NCBI GenBank assembly: GCA_017427385.1
Contig: JAFRSW010000013.1
Coordinates: 1-59,436, forward strand
Direction of reading: 5' to 3'
DNA length: 59,436 bases
Origin: Bacteroidales bacterium
GTDB lineage: Bacteria; Bacteroidota; Bacteroidia; Bacteroidales; UBA932
Part shown: positions 52,450 to 59,436 of the stretch, one piece after another
Numbering within the stretch: the stretch's first letter is position 1
How the letters are laid out: each line of letters begins with the position of its first letter
Program-made: the position numbers and the translations under genes
The notes under the pieces: generated by a model
What the model saw: only the letters and a program-made list of their open reading frames with translations
The model's database searches: none
What the model was told of the DNA's origin: nothing

Positions 52450-52518
52450 CAAATATACAACAATTAATTTATATCGCAAGCGATATTTTAAAAAAATTGC
52501 TCTTTTTGCATATATTTG
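52450..52518. promoter_or_regulatory. Divergent promoters around a MarR-type palindromic operator
   Basis: ATATCGCAAGCGATAT (52471-52486) is a perfect 7-bp inverted repeat with an AA centre. TATATTTG on the minus strand (52457-52450) serves the peroxidase operon; TATATTTG on the plus strand (52511-52518) serves the acyltransferase. The palindrome lies 14-29 bp upstream of the first box and 25-40 bp upstream of the second, overlapping both -33 regions, so one OhrR-like dimer could control both directions. Confidence 0.65.
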
Positions 52519-52533
52519 TAAAAAAGAAGAGAT

Positions 52534-53718
52534 ATGCTAAACAGCAATACCCCGACAATCTTACCGAAACGTGAAGTATGGCTGGACTGGCTGAGGATTG
52601 TAGCCTGCTTTCTGGTTATGCTTACTCACAGTACTGAGCCTTTTTATCTAGGAGGGAAAGGTTCCCTGATCCTGACTCATACCGATGCCGTGTGGGCAGC
52701 CATAATGGATGTGCTTTCCAGAGCAGCCGTCGTCTTGTTCGTAATGGCTTCCAGCTATCTGCAACTGCCTTTACATTACAATACCAGGGAGTTTTTTCGC
52801 AGGCGTGCAGCACGTATCCTCCCGCCATTTATAATATGGTCTATAGTTTATGCGCTTGTCTGGGGAGAACCAGTGCAGAACTTCAAAGACCTGATATGGA
52901 ATTTCAACTACGCGGCCGGCCATCTCTGGTTCGTGTACATGCTGATCGGGCTATACCTTGTGATGCCCCTGCTTTCACCCTGGGCAGAAAAGGTTGGGAA
53001 GCGGGAACTTCAACTATATCTATGCATCTGGCTGTTCACAACAATGATTCCCTTCATACGTGAATGGCTGGGTGGCTCTGCTCCTGTGATCTACGGCCCG
53101 TCCGGCATTCCGAATCCGGCCAAATATCCGCTATGGGGCGAAGCAAGCTGGAACAGTTATGGCCTGTTCTATTATGTCAGCGGCATGCTGGGATATATGC
53201 TGCTGGGGCTGTATTTCAGAAAGTTCGTAGGGGAGATATCCTGGAAGAAAACCCTTGCTATTGCACTCCCGGTTTTTCTGGGCGGTTTTGCGATAGGCGT
53301 ATTCGGATTCCTGCGCCGTGTTGGCGCAGATGCCGGGGGAGTTTTCCCCATTGAAGGGCCTGTAGGTCTTGCTGCCCTTTGGGAGACTCCCTGGCTCAAC
53401 GACAGCATTGGAGTTGCAATGATGGCCATAGGATGGATCCTGGTCCTTCGCAAGTTCAATGGAGGCGGCCGATTCTATCAGAGAGTCGCCCAGCCTGTAT
53501 CCAAAGCCAGCTATGGCATGTATTTGAGCCACATGCTGGTGCTGAGCCAAGTCTCCGCATGGCTGCGTGATTCCCTTAAGCTGGGCAGCGATGGCATCCT
53601 CGGCGTGTGGACGACTCCGGTGCAGATACTTGGCACCGCCTTGATTTCATATACTGTGGTAGCCATTGCCTGCGTACTTATCCGTAAGATTCCCAAGGTC
53701 GGAAAGATAATTGTCTGA
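52534..53718 (+). CDS. Acyltransferase family 3 membrane protein
   Basis: A 394-residue protein with about ten helices. The acyltransferase-3 start (EVWLDWLRIVACFLVMLTHS, with the catalytic His) is at about 14-33, and FFRRRAARILPPFIIWS follows. Members O-acetylate surface glycans or lipids. It is transcribed away from the peroxidase operon and may share its operator. Confidence 0.9.
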   Translation: MLNSNTPTILPKREVWLDWLRIVACFLVMLTHSTEPFYLGGKGSLILTHTDAVWAAIMDVLSRAAVVLFVMASSYLQLPLHYNTREFFRRRAARILPPFIIWSIVYALVWGEPVQNFKDLIWNFNYAAGHLWFVYMLIGLYLVMPLLSPWAEKVGKRELQLYLCIWLFTTMIPFIREWLGGSAPVIYGPSGIPNPAKYPLWGEASWNSYGLFYYVSGMLGYMLLGLYFRKFVGEISWKKTLAIALPVFLGGFAIGVFGFLRRVGADAGGVFPIEGPVGLAALWETPWLNDSIGVAMMAIGWILVLRKFNGGGRFYQRVAQPVSKASYGMYLSHMLVLSQVSAWLRDSLKLGSDGILGVWTTPVQILGTALISYTVVAIACVLIRKIPKVGKIIV

Positions 53719-53720
53719 GT

Positions 53721-53932
53721 ATGAATCCTGTACTGATTGCTCTTCTGATTCCTTTCCTGGGCACCGCCCTCGGTTCTGCTTTTGTATTCTTTATGAAGCG
53801 GGAAATGCCGCCTCTGGTCCAGAAGATACTGTTGGGATTTGCTTCCGGTGTGATGGTAGCGGCATCGTAGAGCCTATAGGAGGCGCGCTGGGCTTTGCCC
53901 TGATGATGGTTCTGGACGTGGTGTTAGGATGA
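53721..53932 (+). pseudogene. ZIP-family metal transporter with internal deletion
   Basis: The N-terminal 47 codons (MNPVLIALLIPFLGTALGSA...KILLGFASGVMVAAS) end in TAG. In another frame the next bases encode EPIGGALGFALMMVLDVVLG and a stop, the last helix of a ZIP transporter. The roughly 190 residues between, including the metal-binding helices, are gone and the junction is out of frame. It begins 3 bases after the acyltransferase stop. An assembly error is possible but the join is clean. Confidence 0.75.
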
Positions 53933-53941
53933 ATCTGAAAA

Positions 53942-54412
53942 CTAACCCTCGAAAGTAATACTGTCGATTCTCAGGCGCAGGGTTCCGGAAGGCACCTGAG
54001 CCTCGGCTATTTCGCCGACTTTCCTGCCCATCAAGGCTGCGCCGATAGGTGATTTCAACGAGATCCTGCCAGCCTCGAGGTCCATCTCGTGGGGGCTGAC
54101 TATCTTGAATTTCATCTGAGTGTTTGTCGAGAGGTTGGTGAATTCAACACAACTCAGAAGGCTGACCCTGTCTTTTGGGAGGGCGTCAGGATCAATCACA
54201 CGGGAATGCTCCAGGATATTCTGCAGGAAACGGATCCGGCTGATGGTCTTTGCCTGCATCCGCCTGGCTTCACGGTATCCCGCATTATCGCTCCGGTCCC
54301 CCTGGGCGCTGGCCTCCGCGAGGTCATCCTTTATCTTGGGATACACCTCGCCAATAAGATGTTTTAGCTCGCCCGCAATCTCGTCATATCGTTGTTTTGA
54401 CAGGTATTCCAT
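53942..54412 (-). CDS. greA: Transcription elongation factor GreA/GreB family
   Basis: A 156-residue protein. N-terminal coiled coil (about 1-75, with the tip QGDRSDNAGYREA containing the acidic pair region) and a C-terminal FKBP-like domain (KSPIGAALMGRKVGEIAEAQ). It rescues backtracked RNA polymerase by stimulating transcript cleavage. The ATG is 4 bases after a TAAATTTG box. Confidence 0.92.
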   Translation of the reverse strand: MEYLSKQRYDEIAGELKHLIGEVYPKIKDDLAEASAQGDRSDNAGYREARRMQAKTISRIRFLQNILEHSRVIDPDALPKDRVSLLSCVEFTNLSTNTQMKFKIVSPHEMDLEAGRISLKSPIGAALMGRKVGEIAEAQVPSGTLRLRIDSITFEG

Positions 54413-54416
54413 GGCT

Positions 54417-54424
54417 CAAATTTA
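54417..54424 (-). promoter_or_regulatory. -7 box of greA
   Basis: TAAATTTG on the minus strand, ending 4 bases before the greA ATG; implies a nearly leaderless mRNA. Confidence 0.55.
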
Positions 54425-54494
54425 CTCATTTTTCGTCTTTATTGGCGAATAGTATTATATAGTATGAAGAAGTATCTTATTGTAGTTTATTCTC

Positions 54495-54821
54495 CTATAG
54501 CTTATCTTTCATTTCCAAGCGCCTGGCAGCATAGTAGTCATGCCGTCTGGGATTCTCCGGGAACCAGCCGCGAAGGACGCGGTTTTCCTGCAGGAACATC
54601 TCATGAATACCCCAGAGACAGCAGAATGCGAAACCTCCAAGGATGATTGAAATGATATCGTTTGGCACGAAAAGGGATACGGCACAAAACGCCAGCCCGG
54701 CCACCAGCCATATCCACCAGCTTTGCCTGCCCCAGTGATACTCCATCTTTATGACAAGCGGATGGCAGATGCCTATGCTGAGGAACACGGCTGCACCTAT
54801 GATGATTCCGTTATAATTCAT
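54495..54821 (-). CDS. DUF4491 membrane protein
   Basis: A 108-residue protein with three helices (MNYNGIIIGAAVFLSIG; SWWIWLVAGLAFCAVSLFV; ISIILGGFAFCCLWGIHEM) and a closing NPRRHDYY motif, as in DUF4491. Function unknown. ATG 54821 is chosen because it follows a TATCTTTG box by 20 bases; a start 11 codons earlier would be within the promoter. Confidence 0.85.
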   Translation of the reverse strand: MNYNGIIIGAAVFLSIGICHPLVIKMEYHWGRQSWWIWLVAGLAFCAVSLFVPNDIISIILGGFAFCCLWGIHEMFLQENRVLRGWFPENPRRHDYYAARRLEMKDKL

Positions 54822-54841
54822 AAAACACAGATTAAATCGTG

Positions 54842-54849
54842 CAAAGATA
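54842..54849 (-). promoter_or_regulatory. -7 box of the DUF4491 gene
   Basis: TATCTTTG on the minus strand, 20 bases before ATG 54821. Confidence 0.6.
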
Positions 54850-54854
54850 ATCAA

Positions 54855-55721
54855 TTATTGTAGGTACTCCGTTGGCGTCTTCCCGGTCATCTTCTTGAAT
54901 AGGCGGCTGAAATGGTGGGGATACTCAAAACCAAGGAGATCGGCAACTTCACCCACGCTGAGTCCCTTCATCAGGAGGGATTTTGCTTGGTCTACAACAA
55001 AGTTGTGGATATACCCTATGGCAGTCCCACCCGTTGCATGGTGAATCATATCACCGAAGTATCGGGCAGAATAGGCGAGTTCTGAAGCGCAGTAGGAAAC
55101 TGTAGGGAGGCCATTTTCGTGCTGCAGACCCTTTGAGAAATAATCAAATAGAAGGTGGTGGAAGCGCTTGAGGATGTCGCTTTCGCCGCTTTCCTTCTGT
55201 GTGAGCTGACGTAAATAAATGCGCTGGCAATAGTCCAGAATCAGTTGAAGGTAACTTTTTAGAATATGTCTGAGAGAAGGTGAATCCTGATTCTCCTGCA
55301 TTTCCTTCCGCATTATGGCAAGAAGCGAATTGATTCGCTCCCATTCCTGAGGTTCCATACGGAGCCAGTCGGTTTCGAAGTAAGAGAAAAACGGGTAGTC
55401 TGGCCGGAGCAGTTCTGGCGACCATAGCAGAGCCCATCCGTTTATATATATCGAGGTCCCGTCGTCCTCTGCTCCGCCTATCTGTCCCGGGGCAACCGCA
55501 ATGATGGAACGGTCCCCGACAATGATGGATTTGGTGCCGTAGGAAAGGTATTTAGGGAATTGCTGCTGAATGAAAAGGCCATATACGCCGTAATTGTTCA
55601 GGCTATGGCGGAAAGGGGAAACCTCGTCGTAGCTTATTAGCGCCATTTGCGGATGCAGCACGGGTGCGCCCACGTATTCCGCATAAACATTGGGATTATC
55701 AACATTCAGAATCTTCTTCAT
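54855..55721 (-). CDS. AraC-family transcriptional regulator
   Basis: A 288-residue regulator. The C-terminal AraC domain (about 190-288) has both helix-turn-helices (VDQAKSLLMKGLSVGEVADLLG and FEYPHHFSRLFKKMTGKTPTEYLQ). The N-terminal cupin-like sensing domain is not assigned. It is divergent from the hydrolase-flavodoxin-cupin operon and likely controls it. Its ATG is 7 bases after a TATTTTTG box. Confidence 0.92.
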   Translation of the reverse strand: MKKILNVDNPNVYAEYVGAPVLHPQMALISYDEVSPFRHSLNNYGVYGLFIQQQFPKYLSYGTKSIIVGDRSIIAVAPGQIGGAEDDGTSIYINGWALLWSPELLRPDYPFFSYFETDWLRMEPQEWERINSLLAIMRKEMQENQDSPSLRHILKSYLQLILDYCQRIYLRQLTQKESGESDILKRFHHLLFDYFSKGLQHENGLPTVSYCASELAYSARYFGDMIHHATGGTAIGYIHNFVVDQAKSLLMKGLSVGEVADLLGFEYPHHFSRLFKKMTGKTPTEYLQ

Positions 55722-55728
55722 TGCACTG

Positions 55729-55808
55729 CAAAAATAGTAAAATCTGCGAAATTGGTATATATTCAGCGAATATTAGTAAAAAAAATTGGTACAGCAAGCG
55801 TACCTTTG
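55729..55808. promoter_or_regulatory. Divergent promoters with a direct repeat, AraC regulator and redox operon
   Basis: TATTTTTG (55736-55729, minus strand) drives the regulator. TACCTTTG (55801-55808) drives the hydrolase, ATG 4 bases later. Between them AAATTGGTA occurs at 55749-55757 and 55783-55791, in the same direction 34 bp apart, as AraC-type half-sites often are. Confidence 0.55.
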
Positions 55809-55812
55809 CACT

Positions 55813-56853
55813 ATGAATAAAACCATTATTACAGCACTTACGGCCATGCTTCTTCTTGGCTGCAATCAGAATAAGAATATGAGTACACTGAATCTAACTG
55901 ATGAATGGGACAAGACATTCCCGAAATCCCAGCTGGTGAACCACAGCAAGGTTACCTTCCACAATCGTTACGGCATTGAACTCGCTGCCGATATGTATAT
56001 TCCCAAGAATGCAGATGGGAAACTGCCAGCAATTGCCGTTAGCGGCCCTTTCGGTGCAGTTAAGGAGCAGTCCAGCGGCCTGTATGCACAGCATATGGCG
56101 GAAAGAGGTTTCCTTACCATTGCCTTCGACCCTTCATTTACCGGTGAAAGCGGCGGAGAGCCCCGCAGGATGGCTTCCCCGGACATCAATACGGAGGACT
56201 TCTGTGCCGCAGTGGATTTCCTGAGTACCTGTGACCTGGTGGATCCGAAGCGTATCGGCATTATCGGTATCTGCGGTTTCGGAGGTATGGCAATCAATGC
56301 TGCGGCATTGGATCCCCGCATCAAGGCAACCGTGGCTTCCACCATGTACGATATGTCCCGCGTTGCGCGTGAAGGCTATTTTGGCAGCACAGACAGCGAA
56401 GAGGCCCGTGATGCACAGCGCCAGGCCTGGGCCGCCCAGCGTACGGAAGATTACCGTACAGGCAGTTACAAGCGTGCAGGCGGGGTTGTGGATCCGCTTC
56501 CGGAGGACGCCCCCTGGTTTGTCAAAGATTATCACGCATATTACAAGACAGAGCGTGGTTTCCATCCCCGCAGCGGCAACTCTACCGATGGCTGGAACGT
56601 GATCGGCACAATCTCTTTCCTTAATCAGCCCCTTCTGGATATGGCCGGGGAAATCAAGACTCCGGTGCTGCTGATTCATGGCGAGAAGGCCCATAGCCGC
56701 TATTTCAGCGAGGGCGCATTTGCAAGACTCAAAGGGGACAACAAAGAACTAATGATAATCCCCGGCGCCGTCCATACAGACCTTTACGACGACGTGGCGG
56801 GAGTTATCCCTTATGACAAGATGGAGATCTTCTTTAAAGAGAATCTGAAATAA
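55813..56853 (+). CDS. Alpha/beta-hydrolase lipoprotein
   Basis: A 346-residue protein with lipobox AMLLLGC (Cys about 16). It shows an alpha/beta-hydrolase fold: FDPSFTGESGGEP, a nucleophile elbow GICGFGG where Cys replaces the usual Ser (GxSxG), TPVLLIHGEKAHSRY, and His in IPGAVHTDLYD. A Cys nucleophile is the dienelactone-hydrolase type. Promoter and start are 4 bases apart. First gene of a three-gene run; an upstream TTG start is less likely. Confidence 0.85.
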   Translation: MNKTIITALTAMLLLGCNQNKNMSTLNLTDEWDKTFPKSQLVNHSKVTFHNRYGIELAADMYIPKNADGKLPAIAVSGPFGAVKEQSSGLYAQHMAERGFLTIAFDPSFTGESGGEPRRMASPDINTEDFCAAVDFLSTCDLVDPKRIGIIGICGFGGMAINAAALDPRIKATVASTMYDMSRVAREGYFGSTDSEEARDAQRQAWAAQRTEDYRTGSYKRAGGVVDPLPEDAPWFVKDYHAYYKTERGFHPRSGNSTDGWNVIGTISFLNQPLLDMAGEIKTPVLLIHGEKAHSRYFSEGAFARLKGDNKELMIIPGAVHTDLYDDVAGVIPYDKMEIFFKENLK

Positions 56854-56854
56854 T

Positions 56855-57892
56855 ATGTTACGCACATTAGCAATCAGTTTGATATTGCTGTTTTCTCCTG
56901 TACTTAATTCCTGCGAGAAAACCGGGGAAGAAACTACTGTTCCGGACAATTCACAGGAAGAACAACAAGAGCAAGAAAAGGAGCAGCAGGTAGAAAGCGC
57001 CGGTAAAACCCTCATAGCCTATTACTCTTTCAGCGGCGACTGCCGGTCCATTGTGGCCTCGATCACTACCAATATGGACGCCGACGTGCTGGAAATCCAG
57101 CCTGCCGAGGAAGGACTTGACTACGCGGCAAATAATTATGCCATAGGCAGTTCGCTAATCGCCGCCATCAGAGAGAAGCCAAATAATGCGGCCAGCTATC
57201 CCGCAATCAAGCCGGTCAACCGTAACGTTGCCGACTATGATACCCTAATCATCGTCACGCCACTTTGGTGGAGCAATATGGCGGCCCCCATGCAGAGCTA
57301 TCTTTTCCAGGAAGGGAGCAAGATGGCCGGGAAGACAATCGGCCTTATCGTATCCAGCTATTCCAGCAGCATCTCGTCTGTTGTTGCCGATGCCCAAAGA
57401 CTGATTCCGGAGGGTATATTCGTTAAGGAGAGCCTTTGGATCAACAACGCCAACCGCAGCGGTAAAGACGCGCTTATCAAGAATTGGCTATCTTCGTTTA
57501 GTAATCAATCGTCTGAAACTCAATCGACCATGCCAGAACATATTAAAATCAGTGTCGGAGGAAAAACCATTCCGATAGCAATTGAAGACAATAATGCTAC
57601 GATGGAGCTTGTGAAAGTGCTTCGCAAGGCTCCCGTCTCATACGAAGCAAACGATTACGGCGGATTCGAGAAAGTGGGAGATTTAGGCTTCTCTCTCCCT
57701 GCAAGTGACACTCAGATTTCCACGCAGCCGGGTGATGTAATTCTTTACAGCGGCAATCAGATTGTTTTGTTCTATGGTACAAATTCCTGGAGTTATACCC
57801 GTATAGGGAAAATGGAATATGGTACTTTGGATGAGTTGAAAGCCTTCTTGAAGGCTGGTCAGGGAATGATAACTGTAACGCTTTCGTTATGA
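56855..57892 (+). CDS. Lipoprotein fusing a flavodoxin and a cyclophilin-like domain
   Basis: A 345-residue protein. The leader ends LNSCEKT (lipobox Cys about 20), followed by a Glu/Gln-rich linker. Residues about 50-200 are a flavodoxin (LIAYYSFSGDCRSIV; TPLWWSNMAAPMQ), and 210-345 a cyclophilin-like fold domain (ISVGGKTIPIAIEDN...GDVILYSGNQIVLFYG). Flavodoxins are normally cytoplasmic; a lipid-anchored extracytoplasmic one is unusual and implies an envelope electron pathway. Starts 1 base after the hydrolase stop. Confidence 0.82.
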   Translation: MLRTLAISLILLFSPVLNSCEKTGEETTVPDNSQEEQQEQEKEQQVESAGKTLIAYYSFSGDCRSIVASITTNMDADVLEIQPAEEGLDYAANNYAIGSSLIAAIREKPNNAASYPAIKPVNRNVADYDTLIIVTPLWWSNMAAPMQSYLFQEGSKMAGKTIGLIVSSYSSSISSVVADAQRLIPEGIFVKESLWINNANRSGKDALIKNWLSSFSNQSSETQSTMPEHIKISVGGKTIPIAIEDNNATMELVKVLRKAPVSYEANDYGGFEKVGDLGFSLPASDTQISTQPGDVILYSGNQIVLFYGTNSWSYTRIGKMEYGTLDELKAFLKAGQGMITVTLSL

Positions 57893-57936
57893 TGACTTGA
57901 CCGATAAAGATTCGAAGTTTATTAGGGAATAAGTGC

Positions 57937-58938
57937 ATGAAAAAAATTGCTATCATTTTACTTGCGATATTGACTATGACAATGGCAAATGGCCAGACGC
58001 TTACGGAGCGTCAGAAAGGACTGGCAGCGTGTGCCTGCCTTATGGCACAAGGTGATTTGGACCGTCTGGAGCCCGCTGTTCGGACGGCTCTTGACAACGA
58101 CGTGACCATCAACGAACTCAAGGAGGCGTTCTCGCAGCTCTATGCATACACTGGTTTTCCGCGTTCGCTGAATGCACTGGGAGTGCTGAGTAAGGTTTTG
58201 GAGAACAGACAGCCCAATTGGCAGGAAGGCAAGCCCTGGACGCGCCCTGCAGAATGGGACGATGCCCGTAAAGCCTACGAGCTGGGGGTTAAGAATCAGA
58301 CACAGCTCTCGGGAAGGCCTTTCAATTATGGATTCTGTCCCCAGGACGACTACTATCTGAAATCACATCTCTTTGGGGACATCTTCGCCGGTGACCAGCT
58401 CTCTGCCGCCGATCGCGAGATTGTCACCGTAGCTGCACTGAGCGGTCTGAAAGGTGTTACTCCGCAGCTCGCAGCCCACAAACAGGGAGCCGTTAATATG
58501 GGCAACAGCCAGTCTCTGGTGGATGAACTTTCCGCCTGGCTGGATGCCCAGGGCTACACGCTTCACAGCAAGTGGCCCAAGGGAGAACCAAACCCCTACG
58601 GCGCATTTTTCAGTGGCAGGAGCTATCTGGCCGACGTCGGCGGAGGCGTGATGAATGTCACCTTCGAGCCTGGTTGCCGCAACAACTGGCACATCCATCA
58701 TAAGCAGGTGCAGGTTCTTATCTGCGTGGCCGGACGCGGCTGGTATCAGGAATGGGGAAAGGAGCCGCAGGTGATGACTCCAGGCACCGTTATCGCCATT
58801 CCGGCAGAGGTCAAGCACTGGCACGGAGCAGCCAAAGACTCATGGTTCCAGCACCTTACATTTCACAAAGACGTGCAGGAAGGTGCCTCCAACGAGTGGT
58901 TGGAAGAAGTCTCTGACAATGAATACGGGAAACTCTAA
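57937..58938 (+). CDS. Secreted carboxymuconolactone decarboxylase-like protein with C-terminal cupin
   Basis: A 333-residue protein with a signal peptide (to about 20). Two CMD/AhpD-like segments (about 25-90 and 125-200: FGDIFAGDQLSAADREIVTVAALSGL) precede a cupin (about 225-310) with metal ligands in NNWHIHHKQVQVLIC and VKHWHGA. The usual AhpD CxxC is absent. Likely oxidises or isomerises a small molecule in the periplasm together with the two upstream genes. Confidence 0.85.
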   Translation: MKKIAIILLAILTMTMANGQTLTERQKGLAACACLMAQGDLDRLEPAVRTALDNDVTINELKEAFSQLYAYTGFPRSLNALGVLSKVLENRQPNWQEGKPWTRPAEWDDARKAYELGVKNQTQLSGRPFNYGFCPQDDYYLKSHLFGDIFAGDQLSAADREIVTVAALSGLKGVTPQLAAHKQGAVNMGNSQSLVDELSAWLDAQGYTLHSKWPKGEPNPYGAFFSGRSYLADVGGGVMNVTFEPGCRNNWHIHHKQVQVLICVAGRGWYQEWGKEPQVMTPGTVIAIPAEVKHWHGAAKDSWFQHLTFHKDVQEGASNEWLEEVSDNEYGKL

Positions 58939-58972
58939 AAGCCCTTCGGAACAGTGGGCATGAAAGAGCTGC

Positions 58973-59080
58973 TTACTGCTCGTCGATAGCGGCTTTCACG
59001 TTGGCACGGAACTGCTTCACGTGCTTCTCTACGCGGTTGATTCCGCAAAGGGCCACCAGGTTCCCCAATACCCCTTTCTT
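58973..59080 (-). pseudogene. C-terminal gene scrap, unknown family
   Basis: On the minus strand this reads KKGVLGNLVALCGINRVEKH and continues VKQFRANVKAAIDEQ to a TAA stop. Nothing precedes it but foreign sequence joined near 59080. It looks like the tail of a lost gene. I do not recognise the family. Confidence 0.4.
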
Positions 59081-59138
59081 CTGCCGCTATTTCAAACGTG
59101 AAACCGGAATGACGCCGAGCGAGTACAGGGAGAGATAA
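59075..59138 (+). pseudogene. AraC-family regulator, C-terminal scrap
   Basis: Encodes FCRYFKRETGMTPSEYRER and a stop, the last helix of an AraC DNA-binding domain. The rest is missing and the break abuts the minus-strand scrap, so two unrelated gene ends are fused tail to tail. From 59139 to 59242 I see nothing definite. Confidence 0.7.
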
Positions 59139-59242
59139 ATTCAGATTAATTGCTCTCCCGGTTTGATCTGGCTATTTTTTCGCAAATGATTATATATGCA
59201 ATGAATCCATTATAACCCAGGTCTTGTTGTTGAGAACACATT

Positions 59243-59436
59243 ATGATTGAATTATTAAAACACCGATTCCATGAAAACATGGTCCGCCACCCAAATCTTG
59301 ATTGGGCGGTGGTGGAGAAGTTTCTTCGTAATAATCCCAAAGCCATTCAAACGCTGCGACTTATGGAAGAGAGCGGGGGAGAACCGGATTTGTTACAATT
59401 GGACAGCGGAGAACTGATTTTTTGTGACTGCTCGCA
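59243..59436 (+). CDS. DUF4256 family protein, N-terminal part (cut by window edge)
   Basis: Sixty-four codons are present: LLKHRFHENMVRHPNLDW, then MEESGGEPDLL and GELIFCDCS. The order RFxxNxxRHxxxxW...MExxGGEPD...FxDCS is the DUF4256 signature. Function unknown. No clear -7 box lies upstream. The rest is beyond the window. Confidence 0.8.
   Translation, partial: MIELLKHRFHENMVRHPNLDWAVVEKFLRNNPKAIQTLRLMEESGGEPDLLQLDSGELIFCDCS

Noticed and set aside
1-59436. CRISPR arrays, rRNA and tRNA genes
   Set aside because: No regularly spaced repeats and no cloverleaf or conserved rRNA segments were recognised on either strand by eye; a tRNA scan was not run.

Overview
The window reads as a chromosomal segment of a member of the Bacteroidales (phylum Bacteroidota). 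The evidence is the promoter style and the gene content. At least 20 genes or RNA-like elements are preceded by a TAnnTTTG-type -7 box (TATCTTTG, TACCTTTG, TATATTTG). The genes include lipoproteins with short lipoboxes, a GH106 rhamnosidase, a PCMD-domain lipoprotein, DUF4491, DUF4256, a TGS-type nucleoside kinase and glutamine synthetase type III. Coding density is high and most genes sit in overlapping operons. I see no rRNA, tRNA or CRISPR array. The left edge starts inside an IS3-family element and the right edge cuts a DUF4256 gene.

Layout. 1-905: IS3 remnant, an orphan HigA-like antitoxin with a truncated toxin, and an ORF6N remnant. 906-10780: trmO and an M23 lipoprotein (-), divergent from GH106, a CPA2 antiporter, an outer-membrane protein, a PCMD lipoprotein and luxS (+), then yccF (-). 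10787-17160: accessory island (below). 17194-26444: one long leftward run: outer-membrane protein, potABCD, DUF853 ATPase, TonB receptor, HMA protein. 26536-36540: nucleoside kinase, queF plus a queuosine-precursor transporter behind a likely preQ1-I riboswitch, alcohol dehydrogenase, coiled-coil protein, BaiN-like flavoprotein, FprA, DUF3737, pncB, PAP2. 36543-46639: DUF4015 and heparinase-like lipoproteins, tcdA, aldehyde dehydrogenase, a large MscS, EamA and YitT transporters. 46710-59436: porin, DUF1846, glnN, MarR/glutathione peroxidase divergent from an acyltransferase, a broken ZIP transporter, greA, DUF4491, an AraC-controlled redox operon, gene scraps, and DUF4256.

The island is the most unusual part. 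A DUF2075 nuclease-helicase paired with a MazG-like pyrophosphatase is followed by a mosaic of about 4 kb. In it the 3' end of a small YolD-like gene occurs four times in the same orientation (two complete genes, two tails), with different cargo between copies. Two unrelated cargo genes, a DUF3800 protein and a 134-residue protein that may have a BECR-type nuclease fold, share an almost identical structured 5' leader (76 of 91 positions identical, no gaps) and a shared upstream 27-bp block. On the opposite strand lie six candidate small RNA genes, each a -7 box, 60-95 transcribed bases and a terminator-like 3' end. Three of them share the same 14-base hairpin core. I propose this as an RNA-associated, cassette-like effector locus that merits experimental work.

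All calls come from reading the sequence; no database search or folding program was run.
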